The notes under the pieces: generated by a model
Seen by the model: the letters and a program-made list of their open reading frames with translations, nothing else
The model's database searches: none
What the model was told of the DNA's origin: nothing
Made by a program: the position numbers and the translations under genes
Part shown: in pieces, positions 17,400 through 26,547 of the stretch
Layout: each line of letters begins with the position of its first letter
How positions within the stretch are numbered: the stretch's first letter is position 1
Assembly (NCBI GenBank): GCA_965222705.1
Contig: CBDCUO010000049.1
Coordinates: 124,001 to 188,000 of the forward strand
DNA: 64,000 nt
Source: JAFMDF01 sp965222705
Lineage (GTDB): Bacteria > Bacteroidota > Bacteroidia > Chitinophagales > Saprospiraceae
Direction of reading: 5' to 3'

Positions 17400-19808
17400 T
17401 TACTCCTGCGCCAAAATTTTTGCAGGATTGGTGGTGGCCACCCTAAAAATATGCCAAGAAATAGTGAACAAGGCCACCAAAGCAGTCAGGCAAAAGACTC
17501 CAATAAATACACTAATGGGCATGTCAATACGAAAAGCAAAACTTTCCAGCCAGCGATTGGTAAAGAAATAACCAATTGGGAGGGCTATCAAATTCGCTAC
17601 CAGAATCAATTTTAAAAACAACCAACTCAAATAAATAACGATATTTCTCTCGCTTGCACCAACTACTTTCCTAATACACATTTCCTTTGATTTTTCAATA
17701 GCTAAAAAAGAAGCCAATCCAAATAAACCCAGCATGGCGATGACAATGGATAGCATGGCGATTAAGCGCAACACTGCCCCAAATTTTTGGTCTGCCTGAT
17801 ACAATTTAGCAAAATCCTGATCCAGAAAAGTATAATTGAAAGGAACTTCGGGAAACAAGGTTTTCCAAGTTTGCTCTACATACGAAATTGATTCTGCTAT
17901 ATTGGCAGTATTTAATCTAAGCTGTAGGTTAAAAAATCGATTATCTTCAATTTTTAAAACTAGAGGTCTAATTTCATTTTTAAAAGAAGCAAATTGAAAA
18001 TCTTTAAAGACACCAATGACTTCGGCAGTTCCTTTAGTTTTTCCAAAAATCCAATCTATCTTCTTCCCAATCGGTTCGGTTGTCCACGAAGCATCTTGGC
18101 TAGAAAAGAACTTGGCTGCGGCTTCATTGATAATCACTGTATTGGAATCGGTTGGCATCGCAGGATTAAAATTTCGTCCATGTAGTACTTCTACTTCATA
18201 AGTGGACAAAAAATCAAAATCACAAAAAATAGTAGAAATAGATAAACTTTCCTCTGGGGGGTATCCATCTGGTATATACCGCAATGCCCAAGTCGCTTGT
18301 CCTGGAAAAGTAGAAGAGGCAGAAACATCCTTAATAGAACGATTGGCTAACAATTGATGCTTCAATAATTCCTTTTTATCAGAATGTCCCGAAACCGTCC
18401 CGTTGTCAGAAATGGTAATGATACTTTCTTTATCGAAGCCCAAATCTTTCTGCTCCATAAATTGAATCTGTTGATAGATAACCCCCGTGACCATCAATAA
18501 AATACCCGTCATTACAAATTGCCCGACTACCAATATCTTTCTAGCAGTAGCACTTTTGGCCTTGCCACCTGAACGAGAACCCAGTACCGCATTGGCTTTG
18601 AAGGAAGACAGCATTAATGCTGGATATAAGCCTGAAATGATACCAATAAAAAGGGATAATACAAGTAGCAGTCCGAGATTAGACCAAGTAAACAATGTTT
18701 GCCAGTGGAAATCTTTACCTGTAAATTCATTAAAATAAGGCAATACTACTGGCAGTACCAAAAGGCAGAGAACCATCGCCACCCCTGCAATGATGGCCGA
18801 TTCTAAAATAAATTGCAGGATTAAGGTTAGTCGTCCAGAACCCAATACTTTTCTGAGTATGACCTCCTTTGCTCGGGTCAGGGACTGAGCCATCGAGATG
18901 TTAATAAAATTGATGATAGCCATCAGCAAAATGCCAAAAGCAACGAGGAGTAATATTCGATTATTGGCCAAACTGCCCCTAGGTGGAAAATCAGAACGAG
19001 TAACGGAGGATTGTAAATAAATATCTTGGAGTGGTTCTATTTTCGGTGTATATCTGCCGCTTAGTTCTTCCCCGCCATGTCGGTGGAGAAAAGCTTGAAA
19101 ATCAGTCTTTAACCTATCGGCATCGGGCAATTCATTGAACAAAAGGTAGGTATAAACCAAATGTAATCGCCAATGTTCAAAGGCTATCGGATTGAAAAAA
19201 TGCTTCTTGACCAGTCGATTGGGCAAGAGGATATTAAAGTGCAAATGCGAATTTAGCGGACATTCGACAATTCCTTGCACCTCAAAAGGGACAAACGTCC
19301 CCCATAAATTCACTTCAAATTGCTCGCCAATTGGATTGGGATTCTTAAAATATTTAATCGCAGCAGCAGGGGTGAGGACCGCTTTATTCGGTTCTAGTAA
19401 AAAAACATTTTTATTGCCTTGTACTGCTGGAAAATCAAAGATTTGAAAAAAAGTGGAATCCGTTGCTACCACACCAGTTTCTGCGAACACTTCCCCGTCC
19501 TTTTTAATAGTCATGCTGCTTATTTTCTGGATGGAGACTTTGTTTTCAATATAAGATAATTCCTCTACCAATGACTGTCCCCAAACGTAAGGGGAAGTAG
19601 CCAAGGCCCGATTTTTAGAAGCGCTGTACAGGCGATAGATCGCATTGGATTGCGGGTGGAAGGTATCAAAACTGTATTCATGTTGGACATATAGTCCAAT
19701 CAGAATAAAGGAGAGCAATCCAAGCGCCATCCCCACTATGTTAATACCAGCAAATAGTTTGTGGCGAAGTACATTTCGGATGCCTAGTCGGGTGAGTAGT
19801 CGGAGCAT
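17400..19808 (-). CDS. MacB/FtsX-type ABC permease
   Basis: 802 residues with the duplicated Bacteroidota MacB layout: first TM helix (MALGLLSFILIGLYV), a periplasmic MacB core domain, three TM helices with the FtsX segment (AIINFINISMAQSLTRAKEVILRKVLGSG, near residue 295), a second TM and periplasmic core, and a second FtsX block (AMLGLFGLASFLAIEKSKEMCIRKVVGAS, near 680). The ATG at 19808 (MLRLLTRLGIRN) was chosen over a TTG nine codons upstream because the family starts with an amphipathic KNLLRNKLFS-like helix. No ATPase gene is adjacent. Such permeases drive efflux or lipoprotein/peptide signalling; the cargo is unknown. Confidence 0.88.
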   Translation of the reverse strand: MLRLLTRLGIRNVLRHKLFAGINIVGMALGLLSFILIGLYVQHEYSFDTFHPQSNAIYRLYSASKNRALATSPYVWGQSLVEELSYIENKVSIQKISSMTIKKDGEVFAETGVVATDSTFFQIFDFPAVQGNKNVFLLEPNKAVLTPAAAIKYFKNPNPIGEQFEVNLWGTFVPFEVQGIVECPLNSHLHFNILLPNRLVKKHFFNPIAFEHWRLHLVYTYLLFNELPDADRLKTDFQAFLHRHGGEELSGRYTPKIEPLQDIYLQSSVTRSDFPPRGSLANNRILLLVAFGILLMAIINFINISMAQSLTRAKEVILRKVLGSGRLTLILQFILESAIIAGVAMVLCLLVLPVVLPYFNEFTGKDFHWQTLFTWSNLGLLLVLSLFIGIISGLYPALMLSSFKANAVLGSRSGGKAKSATARKILVVGQFVMTGILLMVTGVIYQQIQFMEQKDLGFDKESIITISDNGTVSGHSDKKELLKHQLLANRSIKDVSASSTFPGQATWALRYIPDGYPPEESLSISTIFCDFDFLSTYEVEVLHGRNFNPAMPTDSNTVIINEAAAKFFSSQDASWTTEPIGKKIDWIFGKTKGTAEVIGVFKDFQFASFKNEIRPLVLKIEDNRFFNLQLRLNTANIAESISYVEQTWKTLFPEVPFNYTFLDQDFAKLYQADQKFGAVLRLIAMLSIVIAMLGLFGLASFLAIEKSKEMCIRKVVGASERNIVIYLSWLFLKLILVANLIALPIGYFFTNRWLESFAFRIDMPISVFIGVFCLTALVALFTISWHIFRVATTNPAKILAQE

Positions 19809-19864
19809 AATTTTTGTCTTAAGGTGAAATTTCAAGAATTAGGTTTTCCCGCTCGGCATAATGT

Positions 19865-19872
19865 CAAAGGTA
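19865..19872 (-). promoter_or_regulatory. Candidate -7 box for the permease gene
   Basis: On the minus strand this reads TACCTTTG, matching the Bacteroidota TAnnTTTG consensus, 57 bases upstream of the permease ATG. A TTTTG about 16 bases further upstream could serve as the -33 element. Confidence 0.45.
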
Positions 19873-20023
19873 TGCACAATTTTTACAACAAAATTGTATA
19901 GATGCGAAAAAGAGCAAATGCCGGACGACCATCTCAAATGTAGTAAAAAAAACCAAAAGTTCCTTTTTATTTTACTATGGAAGTTGTTTGGACAGAATGT
20001 GATAATAATGGCAATAATTCAAT

Positions 20024-20031
20024 ACCTTTGG
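20024..20031 (+). promoter_or_regulatory. Candidate -7 box for the DUF2834 operon
   Basis: TACCTTTG on the plus strand, 40 bases before the ATG at 20071. It is identical to the box of the divergent permease gene. No clear -33 element is visible. Confidence 0.45.
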
Positions 20032-20070
20032 TGATTGCTCAAGACAAAATTTAGTTGAACCAATTTTAAA

Positions 20071-20409
20071 ATGAAACAAAAACATCTCTATTTACTGCTA
20101 GCTCTAATTGGTATAAGTGCTACCTGGTTTTTTAATATCCAATTTTTTTTAAGCGAAGAAGATACTTCCCTAGCTAATTTTATAGCTCAAACTGGAACGA
20201 CTTTTCCAGCAAAATCTATCAATGCGGATTTATTAGTAGTCGTTTTTACCTTTTTTACTTGGTATATTCCAGAAGCTATCAGGCTTAAAATGAAGCATTG
20301 GTGGGTTTTTATTCCATTGACTTTTTTGATTGCGATTGCTTTTGCTTTTCCATTGTTTCTGTATTTTAGAGCCAGGAAATTGGAAGCACTTGGGCTTGCC
20401 GAAAAATAA
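20071..20409 (+). CDS. DUF2834 small membrane protein
   Basis: 112 residues with three predicted TM helices: 6-24 (LYLLLALIGISATWFFNIQF), 52-68 and 77-100. The pattern LALIG...TWFFNIQFF, FIAQ, then PLTFLIAIAFAFPLFLYFRARKLE fits DUF2834, a family of small inner-membrane proteins without assigned function. It leads a likely two-gene unit, with the BNR-repeat gene starting 6 bases after its stop. A TACCTTTG box precedes it. Confidence 0.75.
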   Translation: MKQKHLYLLLALIGISATWFFNIQFFLSEEDTSLANFIAQTGTTFPAKSINADLLVVVFTFFTWYIPEAIRLKMKHWWVFIPLTFLIAIAFAFPLFLYFRARKLEALGLAEK

Positions 20410-20415
20410 ACGTTT

Positions 20416-23346
20416 ATGAAAAAACAACTATGGTATCTCTCAATTACTTGCATTATCTGCCTGCTCATTCCGTCAAGAGCTTATCAACAATCAGAAATAT
20501 ATCCGTCTTTGCCCTGGCGGAATATTGGCCCAGCCAATATGATGGGCAGAATTGCTGCTGTAGAGGCCTTGGATACAGACTATCGAACCGTCCTGTGTGC
20601 TAGTGCTTCGGGCGGTGTGTTTTTGTCTAAAAATGCAGGCATTACTTGGGAAGCTATTTTTGATAGGTACGGGGCCGGTTCTATTGGCTCGGTTGCTTTT
20701 TTTCAACCAAAGCCCGATATTATCTGGGTAGGTACGGGCGAATCTGCGAATCGGAACAGTAGTGGCTGGGGAGACGGGATATATAAATCCAACGATGGCG
20801 GCAAAACTTTCCAAAATATGGGCTTAGAAAGCACCCACCAAATAGCAGAAATTGCCCCACATCCTGTGGATTCCAATATCGTTTATGTAGCTGCGGTCGG
20901 ACATTTATGGGGCTATTCGGGAGAAAGGGGATTATTTAAAACCATAGATGGCGGCAAGACCTGGCAAAAGCTGACCAATGGCTTACCTGATGATGGCAAA
21001 ACGGGCTGCACCGAAATCATTATGCACCCCAATAATCCAACTATTCTGTTTGCTGGATTTTATCAACGCCTCCGCTCACCTTATCACTATCAGAGCGGTG
21101 GACCCAACGGTGGGTTATTTAAAAGCACAGATGGGGGCAAAAGCTGGCGAAAAATCACCAAAGGTTTAGCGGGAGGAGATTCTGGAATGATTGATGTAGC
21201 CATTCATCGGGCGAATCCCGATATTATGGTCATGGCTTACGAGGCGGATGAGAAGATACCAAAGGGACAGCCTGGTTCGGGTGTTTATCGCTCTGATGAT
21301 GGGGGTGAAAGCTGGCAATTTTTATTAAAACACGCCGTGCGACCTTTTTATCACGGGCAGATTGATATTGATCCAATTGACCCAAATAATATCTACGTGG
21401 TGTCTCGTGATTTTCAAATTTCCAATGACGGGGGCAAAACTTTTCACCCTCGCCGATGGCGGACCGATGGTGGCGATGACCATGATTTTTGGATCGCGCC
21501 TTATGACAATAAAATTATGTATATCGCCACCGACCAAGGGCTTCGATTGACTATAGATGGCGGACAATCCATTTTGTCTTTCAATAATATGGCAATTGGA
21601 CAATACTATGCGATTGGGGTAGATATGCGCGATCCTTACTGGGTAATTGGTGGTTTGCAGGACAATGGTATCTGGATAGGACCGAGCAATAGTCGGGAGT
21701 GGCGGGGCATTTTAAATGAACACAATACTTGGGTAGGAGAGGGGGATGGTTTTCATTCGCAGATTGACTTAACGGATTATCGCACTTTGTATTATGTTAA
21801 CCATGTGGGTTTTGCAGTGCGGACCAATTTTGAAACCAGAGAATATCAATACATCACTCCTACGCCGGAAACAATTAAAAACTTTTCAGAATATGCTGAC
21901 CCCAATTATGCTGAGACACCGATCGTCTATACGATTTATCCAGGCGAACACTGGTTTTTTTACGAATATGCAGAACGTCCCAAACTTCCCCCACAGTTTC
22001 GCTTCAATTGGAGCAGTCCGCTAGTGCTGTCGCCCAATAATCCGCGCACATTATACTTTGGAGGCAACCATTTATTCAAATCGGTTGATCGGGGTGATTC
22101 CTGGCGTATTATCAGCCCCGACTTAACCCGTAATGACCCCATCCGGAGAAACCCAACCAAAAGTGGTTATTTGACCAATTCAGTCACAGGTGGTGAAAAC
22201 CACTTTACTATTGTTTCCATTGCAGAATCTCCTGTTAATGAGTCGGTTATATGGGTGGGGACGGATGACGGCAATGTGCAAGTAACGCAGGATGGTGGAG
22301 TGAACTGGACAAATGTAAAAGTCAACATTCCAGGCATTCCTGATGAAATATGGGTGAGTAGGGTAGTAGCTTCTCATTTTGCAGCAGGCACTTGCTATGT
22401 AACCTTTGATAATCACCGCTACGATGATAATAGACCCTATGTTTTTAAAACGACAGATTTTGGACGCAGTTGGATAAATATATCCGCTAATTTGCCAGAA
22501 AAATACAGCGTTTATGTCATCAGGGAAGACTATAAAAACCCAAATTTACTTTTCGTTGGAACAGAAGCGGCTGTTCATGTTTCGCTCAATGGGGGCAAAA
22601 GCTGGGAGCGACTAATGCAGGATATGCCTACGGTAGCTATATATGACTTGGTGATTCATCCTCGTGACGGAGATTTGATCGCTGGAACGCATGGACGGAG
22701 TATTTGGATTTGTGATGACATTAGTCCTTTGCAACAGTTAACAGAAACTGTAAAAAAGAAAAATTTACATATTTTTAAAAATAGAACTGCTACCAAATGG
22801 CAAACTATTAATACGGGGCGAAAGCAGCCTTATTTTGAGTTTAGGGGAACAAATCCGTCGCGTGGGGCAACGATTAATTTTTATTTAAAAGACAGTCCGG
22901 CAGACAGTGCTTTGGTGACCATTTCTGAGTTTATGGGAGAGCGAGAAGCAATCTTGAAAATACCCGCCTATCAAGGCATCAACCGCGCCTACTGGAATTT
23001 TCAATTTCCAAGTACCGAGAAAGCTAAAAAAGAAATGCACCAACATTTGGAAGAGGCGATTGTCGTCTTGGAAAAACGAGTCAAAAAGGCAGCACTCCTC
23101 GATTCATTAAATCTTATTAAGATCGCTTGGAGTACTGCCAAAACGGATAAAGATTTGAACCAGATTAGAAGAAAATTGATCAAGGACTATGCAGTTTACG
23201 CGGGTGGACAGCCGTTTTTTGAAAAAAAAATTGGACCAACTATTGCTCAAGCAGGAGCTTATAAAGTGACCATATCTATTGCAGGATATACTGCATCGGG
23301 CAAAATTGAAATACGAGATGATCCAATAATAAAGCCCTGGGATTGA
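20416..23346 (+). CDS. Secreted VPS10/BNR-repeat beta-propeller protein
   Basis: 976 residues with a signal peptide (about 1-24, ending SRAYQQ). From residue 30 to about 760 there are many Asp-box/BNR turns of the form S-x-D-G-G-x-(S/T)-W/F (SNDGGKTF, TIDGGKTW, STDGGKSW, SDDGGESW, SNDGGKTF, TQDGGVNW, SLNGGKSW), which build a sortilin-like ten-bladed propeller. The C-terminal 200 residues contain a charged helix and a beta domain (FEFRGTNPSRGATINFYLKDSP). These proteins are often annotated as glycosyl hydrolases, but BNR turns alone do not prove catalysis. No T9SS sorting domain is evident. It is probably cotranscribed with the DUF2834 gene. Confidence 0.85.
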   Translation: MKKQLWYLSITCIICLLIPSRAYQQSEIYPSLPWRNIGPANMMGRIAAVEALDTDYRTVLCASASGGVFLSKNAGITWEAIFDRYGAGSIGSVAFFQPKPDIIWVGTGESANRNSSGWGDGIYKSNDGGKTFQNMGLESTHQIAEIAPHPVDSNIVYVAAVGHLWGYSGERGLFKTIDGGKTWQKLTNGLPDDGKTGCTEIIMHPNNPTILFAGFYQRLRSPYHYQSGGPNGGLFKSTDGGKSWRKITKGLAGGDSGMIDVAIHRANPDIMVMAYEADEKIPKGQPGSGVYRSDDGGESWQFLLKHAVRPFYHGQIDIDPIDPNNIYVVSRDFQISNDGGKTFHPRRWRTDGGDDHDFWIAPYDNKIMYIATDQGLRLTIDGGQSILSFNNMAIGQYYAIGVDMRDPYWVIGGLQDNGIWIGPSNSREWRGILNEHNTWVGEGDGFHSQIDLTDYRTLYYVNHVGFAVRTNFETREYQYITPTPETIKNFSEYADPNYAETPIVYTIYPGEHWFFYEYAERPKLPPQFRFNWSSPLVLSPNNPRTLYFGGNHLFKSVDRGDSWRIISPDLTRNDPIRRNPTKSGYLTNSVTGGENHFTIVSIAESPVNESVIWVGTDDGNVQVTQDGGVNWTNVKVNIPGIPDEIWVSRVVASHFAAGTCYVTFDNHRYDDNRPYVFKTTDFGRSWINISANLPEKYSVYVIREDYKNPNLLFVGTEAAVHVSLNGGKSWERLMQDMPTVAIYDLVIHPRDGDLIAGTHGRSIWICDDISPLQQLTETVKKKNLHIFKNRTATKWQTINTGRKQPYFEFRGTNPSRGATINFYLKDSPADSALVTISEFMGEREAILKIPAYQGINRAYWNFQFPSTEKAKKEMHQHLEEAIVVLEKRVKKAALLDSLNLIKIAWSTAKTDKDLNQIRRKLIKDYAVYAGGQPFFEKKIGPTIAQAGAYKVTISIAGYTASGKIEIRDDPIIKPWD

Positions 23347-23390
23347 GGCTATATTGAAACACCTTTTCTCAAATTTTAAAACAAAAAAAT

Positions 23391-24698
23391 ATGCGAACTC
23401 TATTCCTTTCTCTAATTGTGCTTCTCTACTTGCCTCCACTAATAGCACAGAACCTAAAAGTACCTACTCTTAGCCCTTTTTCTGAAATAAAACAGGAAAT
23501 TGGCTTGACGGAAATCACGCTTTCTTATGCCCGCCCAAGTGCCAAAGGCAGGACCATTTTTGGCGGATTAGTGCCTTATGACGAAATTTGGCGAACAGGA
23601 GCCAATGCGTCCACCAAACTCATCTTTTCAGAAAGGGTGAAGATAGCTGGAAATTCGCTTCCTGCAGGGACCTATGCCTTATACACCATACCGGGAAAAA
23701 CGGAATGGACGATTATTATTCACAAAAACATCCAACTGCGAAGCATCGCTGGAGGGAAGGTAAAGCCGGAAAATGATGCCTTTCGATTTCAAGTAAAGCC
23801 TGTCAATAACCCTCTAAAAGTGGAAACTTTTACCATACAATTTACAGACATTAGTACCAAGGAATGTCAGTTGCAATTGGCCTGGGAGAACACATTGGTT
23901 CAATTCCCGATTGAAGTAGAAGTAGATGCCAAAATAGCCGCTCAAATGGCCGGTTTGTTAAAAATGCCGGAAAAAATTTCGCATCGGACCTATTTTCGAG
24001 CCGCAGAATATTATTTGCATAATGGCAAGGACTTAAACCAGTCTATGGATTGGATAAATGCAGCATTGGCAAAAAGTGAAAACAATTTTCGATATGGCTT
24101 GTTAAAATCAAAAATTTATGCCGCTCAGGGCAATCATGCGATGGCGGTTAATACGGTAAAAATGGCTCACCAATGGGCTATAACTGCCAATAATGCTAAT
24201 TATATGGAACAGACCAAGGTTTATTTAAAAAATTTAGAAAAAGGAAAATATACTGAAGATGTAAAAAACTTGGAAAATATTCTGGATGCTTTGTATGGCG
24301 TTATTTCTGGTGAGAAGGGCGAAAAAAGAGATTGGGAGCGATTTAAATATTTATTTATTAAAGAAGCCCGATTGATCCCGAGTGGGAAAAGACAGGAAGG
24401 GACAGTTGGTTACCGAATTATGAGCCCAACGGACTATGTAGAAAATTCTGGCAAGTGGCTGGAAGAAAATGGCTTTTTTGAAACAGAAATCAGTCGAAAA
24501 ACGGAAGTGTATGGTTCATTAGTTCATGTTTTCAGTACCTACGAATCTCGTCGTTCTGCTAGTGATAAAGAGCCTTTTGCCAGGGGAATTAACAGCATTC
24601 AGCTATTAAATGATGGAGAGCGTTGGTGGATTGTTCAGATTTATTGGTTGGGAGAAACAGAAGCAAATCAGTTGCCTGAAGAATACTTGCCGCGCTAA
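23391..24698 (+). CDS. DUF2911 protein fused to TPR-like and NTF2-like regions
   Basis: 435 residues with signal peptide 1-19 (ending LIAQ). Residues 22-175 match DUF2911: IGLTEITLSYARPSAKGR, FGGLVPYDEIWRTGANASTKLIFSE and LPAGTYALYTIPGKTEWTIIIH. Residues 195-290 are helical and TPR-like (LNQSMDWINAALA, NFRYGLLKSKIYAAQGNHAMA). The last 140 residues (ILDALYGVISGEKGEKRDWERFKYLF ... WWIVQIYWLGE) look like an NTF2-fold domain that usually stands alone. DUF2911 proteins are secreted or periplasmic with unknown role. The gene lies 44 bases after the BNR gene and may share its transcript. The fusion is the unusual point. Confidence 0.8.
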   Translation: MRTLFLSLIVLLYLPPLIAQNLKVPTLSPFSEIKQEIGLTEITLSYARPSAKGRTIFGGLVPYDEIWRTGANASTKLIFSERVKIAGNSLPAGTYALYTIPGKTEWTIIIHKNIQLRSIAGGKVKPENDAFRFQVKPVNNPLKVETFTIQFTDISTKECQLQLAWENTLVQFPIEVEVDAKIAAQMAGLLKMPEKISHRTYFRAAEYYLHNGKDLNQSMDWINAALAKSENNFRYGLLKSKIYAAQGNHAMAVNTVKMAHQWAITANNANYMEQTKVYLKNLEKGKYTEDVKNLENILDALYGVISGEKGEKRDWERFKYLFIKEARLIPSGKRQEGTVGYRIMSPTDYVENSGKWLEENGFFETEISRKTEVYGSLVHVFSTYESRRSASDKEPFARGINSIQLLNDGERWWIVQIYWLGETEANQLPEEYLPR

Positions 24699-24777
24699 TG
24701 TTTAGTTAGGCTTTAACCTATTGAATTTACCACAACAATAAGCTAAAGCCTATTGTACCCTACTTATTATAGGCACT

Positions 24778-25800
24778 ATGAAAGACATAGAAAAAAGAAT
24801 AAAAACCAATATTGTTGAAGTTTTCAGAGAAAACCAGGTGGCAATAAACGGAATGGGAGTTTTTATTTCAAATGGCAAATCTTCCAAAGTAACGATCATT
24901 ATTATTTTGTCAAATGCTACTGCCCTTGCTAGGTATAATGAAAAGCATGTAGAAAAAAAAATAAGAGACATAGTTCATCGGGTAGATTCATTAAAATCCA
25001 CTGCTTTCACGCCTGCACTTTCTGTTAACACTTTTTTGCCTAATGAATATGCTTGGTTTTCAAAACTCTCGGAATTACATAATAGCCTCCAACCTTTACT
25101 AAAAGAAAAGATGGCGATTCCCGATTCTTTTAGCATACCTCAGCGGTTTGATACCTTAAACATTTTATATGTTTTTAAAAACAAAGAAAAATTAGGACGG
25201 ATACACTCGGAGGTTTTTCTAAATAGAGTTCAAGAGCTTTCAGAAAAATTATTTTCTAAGGAAGATTATGCAAAACTCAAAATCCACTTTAATTATTACC
25301 CTCCTTCCAGAGACTCTACACCTGATGATAAAGCCCTTTGGTTGCTAGTAAGACCCGCGATTAATAAGATAGACACGAACGCAAAGCAGGTTCGGAAGCA
25401 CTCTTTGGAAGATTGCATCCATTTGGTACTCGCTTTTTTTAAATCACACAAGGAAATTTTGGCAAAGGGGATAAGTCCGACTTCTACAAATGATATAGCT
25501 GCCCTATCGTTTGAAAATGCCTTAGAAGAAAAAAACCTCGCTTTGATTATGAGTTGTTATCGCAATTACATTGATGCTTGTAGGGAAAAAACGATTCGCC
25601 CCATAGATTTTAAGATCGCTGCACCTCCGCTCGCTCATTTTGCTGCGCTATATGCTAATGGCGAAACATTAGGTCTATACAGAGCAAAGTTTCCTGGTTT
25701 TGTTTTTGATGTAGTAAATTACTTAAAAGCACGCATGAATGACCAAGAACCTAATAATTTTTTACTAAGGCTAAATATGATACGTGATAGCTTTGGGTGA
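24778..25800 (+). CDS. Unrecognised 340-residue protein
   Basis: I do not recognise this protein. It has no signal peptide or clear TM segment. It begins MKDIEKRIKTNIVEVFREN, has a hydrophobic strand KVTIIIILSNATALARYN (residues 38-55), a mixed helical middle, and ends in a helical half with KHSLEDCIHLVLAFFKSH and PIDFKIAAPPLAHFAALYANGE. Lysine-rich composition and normal codon use argue for a real cytoplasmic protein. It stands 80 bases after the DUF2911 gene on the same strand, and is followed by a 291-base gap without recognised features. Confidence 0.65.
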   Translation: MKDIEKRIKTNIVEVFRENQVAINGMGVFISNGKSSKVTIIIILSNATALARYNEKHVEKKIRDIVHRVDSLKSTAFTPALSVNTFLPNEYAWFSKLSELHNSLQPLLKEKMAIPDSFSIPQRFDTLNILYVFKNKEKLGRIHSEVFLNRVQELSEKLFSKEDYAKLKIHFNYYPPSRDSTPDDKALWLLVRPAINKIDTNAKQVRKHSLEDCIHLVLAFFKSHKEILAKGISPTSTNDIAALSFENALEEKNLALIMSCYRNYIDACREKTIRPIDFKIAAPPLAHFAALYANGETLGLYRAKFPGFVFDVVNYLKARMNDQEPNNFLLRLNMIRDSFG

Positions 25801-26091
25801 ACTATCTTATGAAATTCTCGGCTTAAACCAAAAATATTCATAAAAACGCCTGCCTTATCCCTTGTTTTTCCGGTTTCATACGGTCTTGTGTCAGTCACAC
25901 AATTTTAACCTGCCCTTTTTCCGTTTAATTCACCAAAAGTTCAAAATTGTCAAATGGACTAGACTTTATTCTAAAAATTTTCGTATGGAGGATTTTTCGA
26001 ACGAGTGATTGGGGGCGGTTTACACGAATTCGAATAAGGTTTATTATTCTAGCACCTTCTTATAACATTTTTAATACTAAAAGATTTTAAA

Positions 26092-26541
26092 ATGAAATGT
26101 ATTCAGCTTTTTAGTTTTCTGATATTTCTTTTTACAAATGGCCTTTCCGCACAGACCTTCCAGCATGATATGAGAGAAAGCCTTGCGCTGGCTAAAGGTG
26201 CTCAAAAAGAAGTATTGATCATTTTTTCGGGATCCGATTGGTGTAAACCTTGCATCCAATTGAAAAAAACGATTCTACATGACGAAGATTTTATCAATTT
26301 TAGCGAAGAAAATCTCGTGCTGTTGGAATTAGACTTCCCTTACAAAAAGAAAAATAAATTACCCAAAGAACAACGGGAACACAATGAACAATTGGCGGAA
26401 AAGTATAATCAGGAAGGGGCCTTTCCCAAAGTTGTCTTATTGGATGCGGACGAAAAGGTAATTGGTCAGGTATCCTATAGAAATAATATGTTGCCGGAGC
26501 AATTTATCAATCAAATAACAGCTTTGAAGGCTAAAAAATAA
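26092..26541 (+). CDS. Periplasmic thioredoxin-like protein
   Basis: 149 residues with signal peptide 1-20 (ending GLSAQT) and a thioredoxin fold. The redox motif is DWCKPCIQL at residues 49-57, and the cis-proline is in GAFPKVVLLD near 121. A charged insertion (KKKNKLPKEQREHN) lies between, as in thioredoxin_7-type proteins. It is the first of four tightly spaced genes (6 bases to ApbE) whose co-occurrence with DUF4266 and DUF3570 genes I recall from many Gram-negative genomes. It probably keeps the cysteines of a partner reduced; the small Cys-tailed DUF4266 protein is a candidate. Confidence 0.85.
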   Translation: MKCIQLFSFLIFLFTNGLSAQTFQHDMRESLALAKGAQKEVLIIFSGSDWCKPCIQLKKTILHDEDFINFSEENLVLLELDFPYKKKNKLPKEQREHNEQLAEKYNQEGAFPKVVLLDADEKVIGQVSYRNNMLPEQFINQITALKAKK

Positions 26542-26547
26542 AAAAGT

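Noticed and set aside
20416..23346. Sialidase or glycoside hydrolase call
   Set aside because: Asp-box turns alone are structural; no catalytic residue set could be recognised, so only the propeller fold is claimed.
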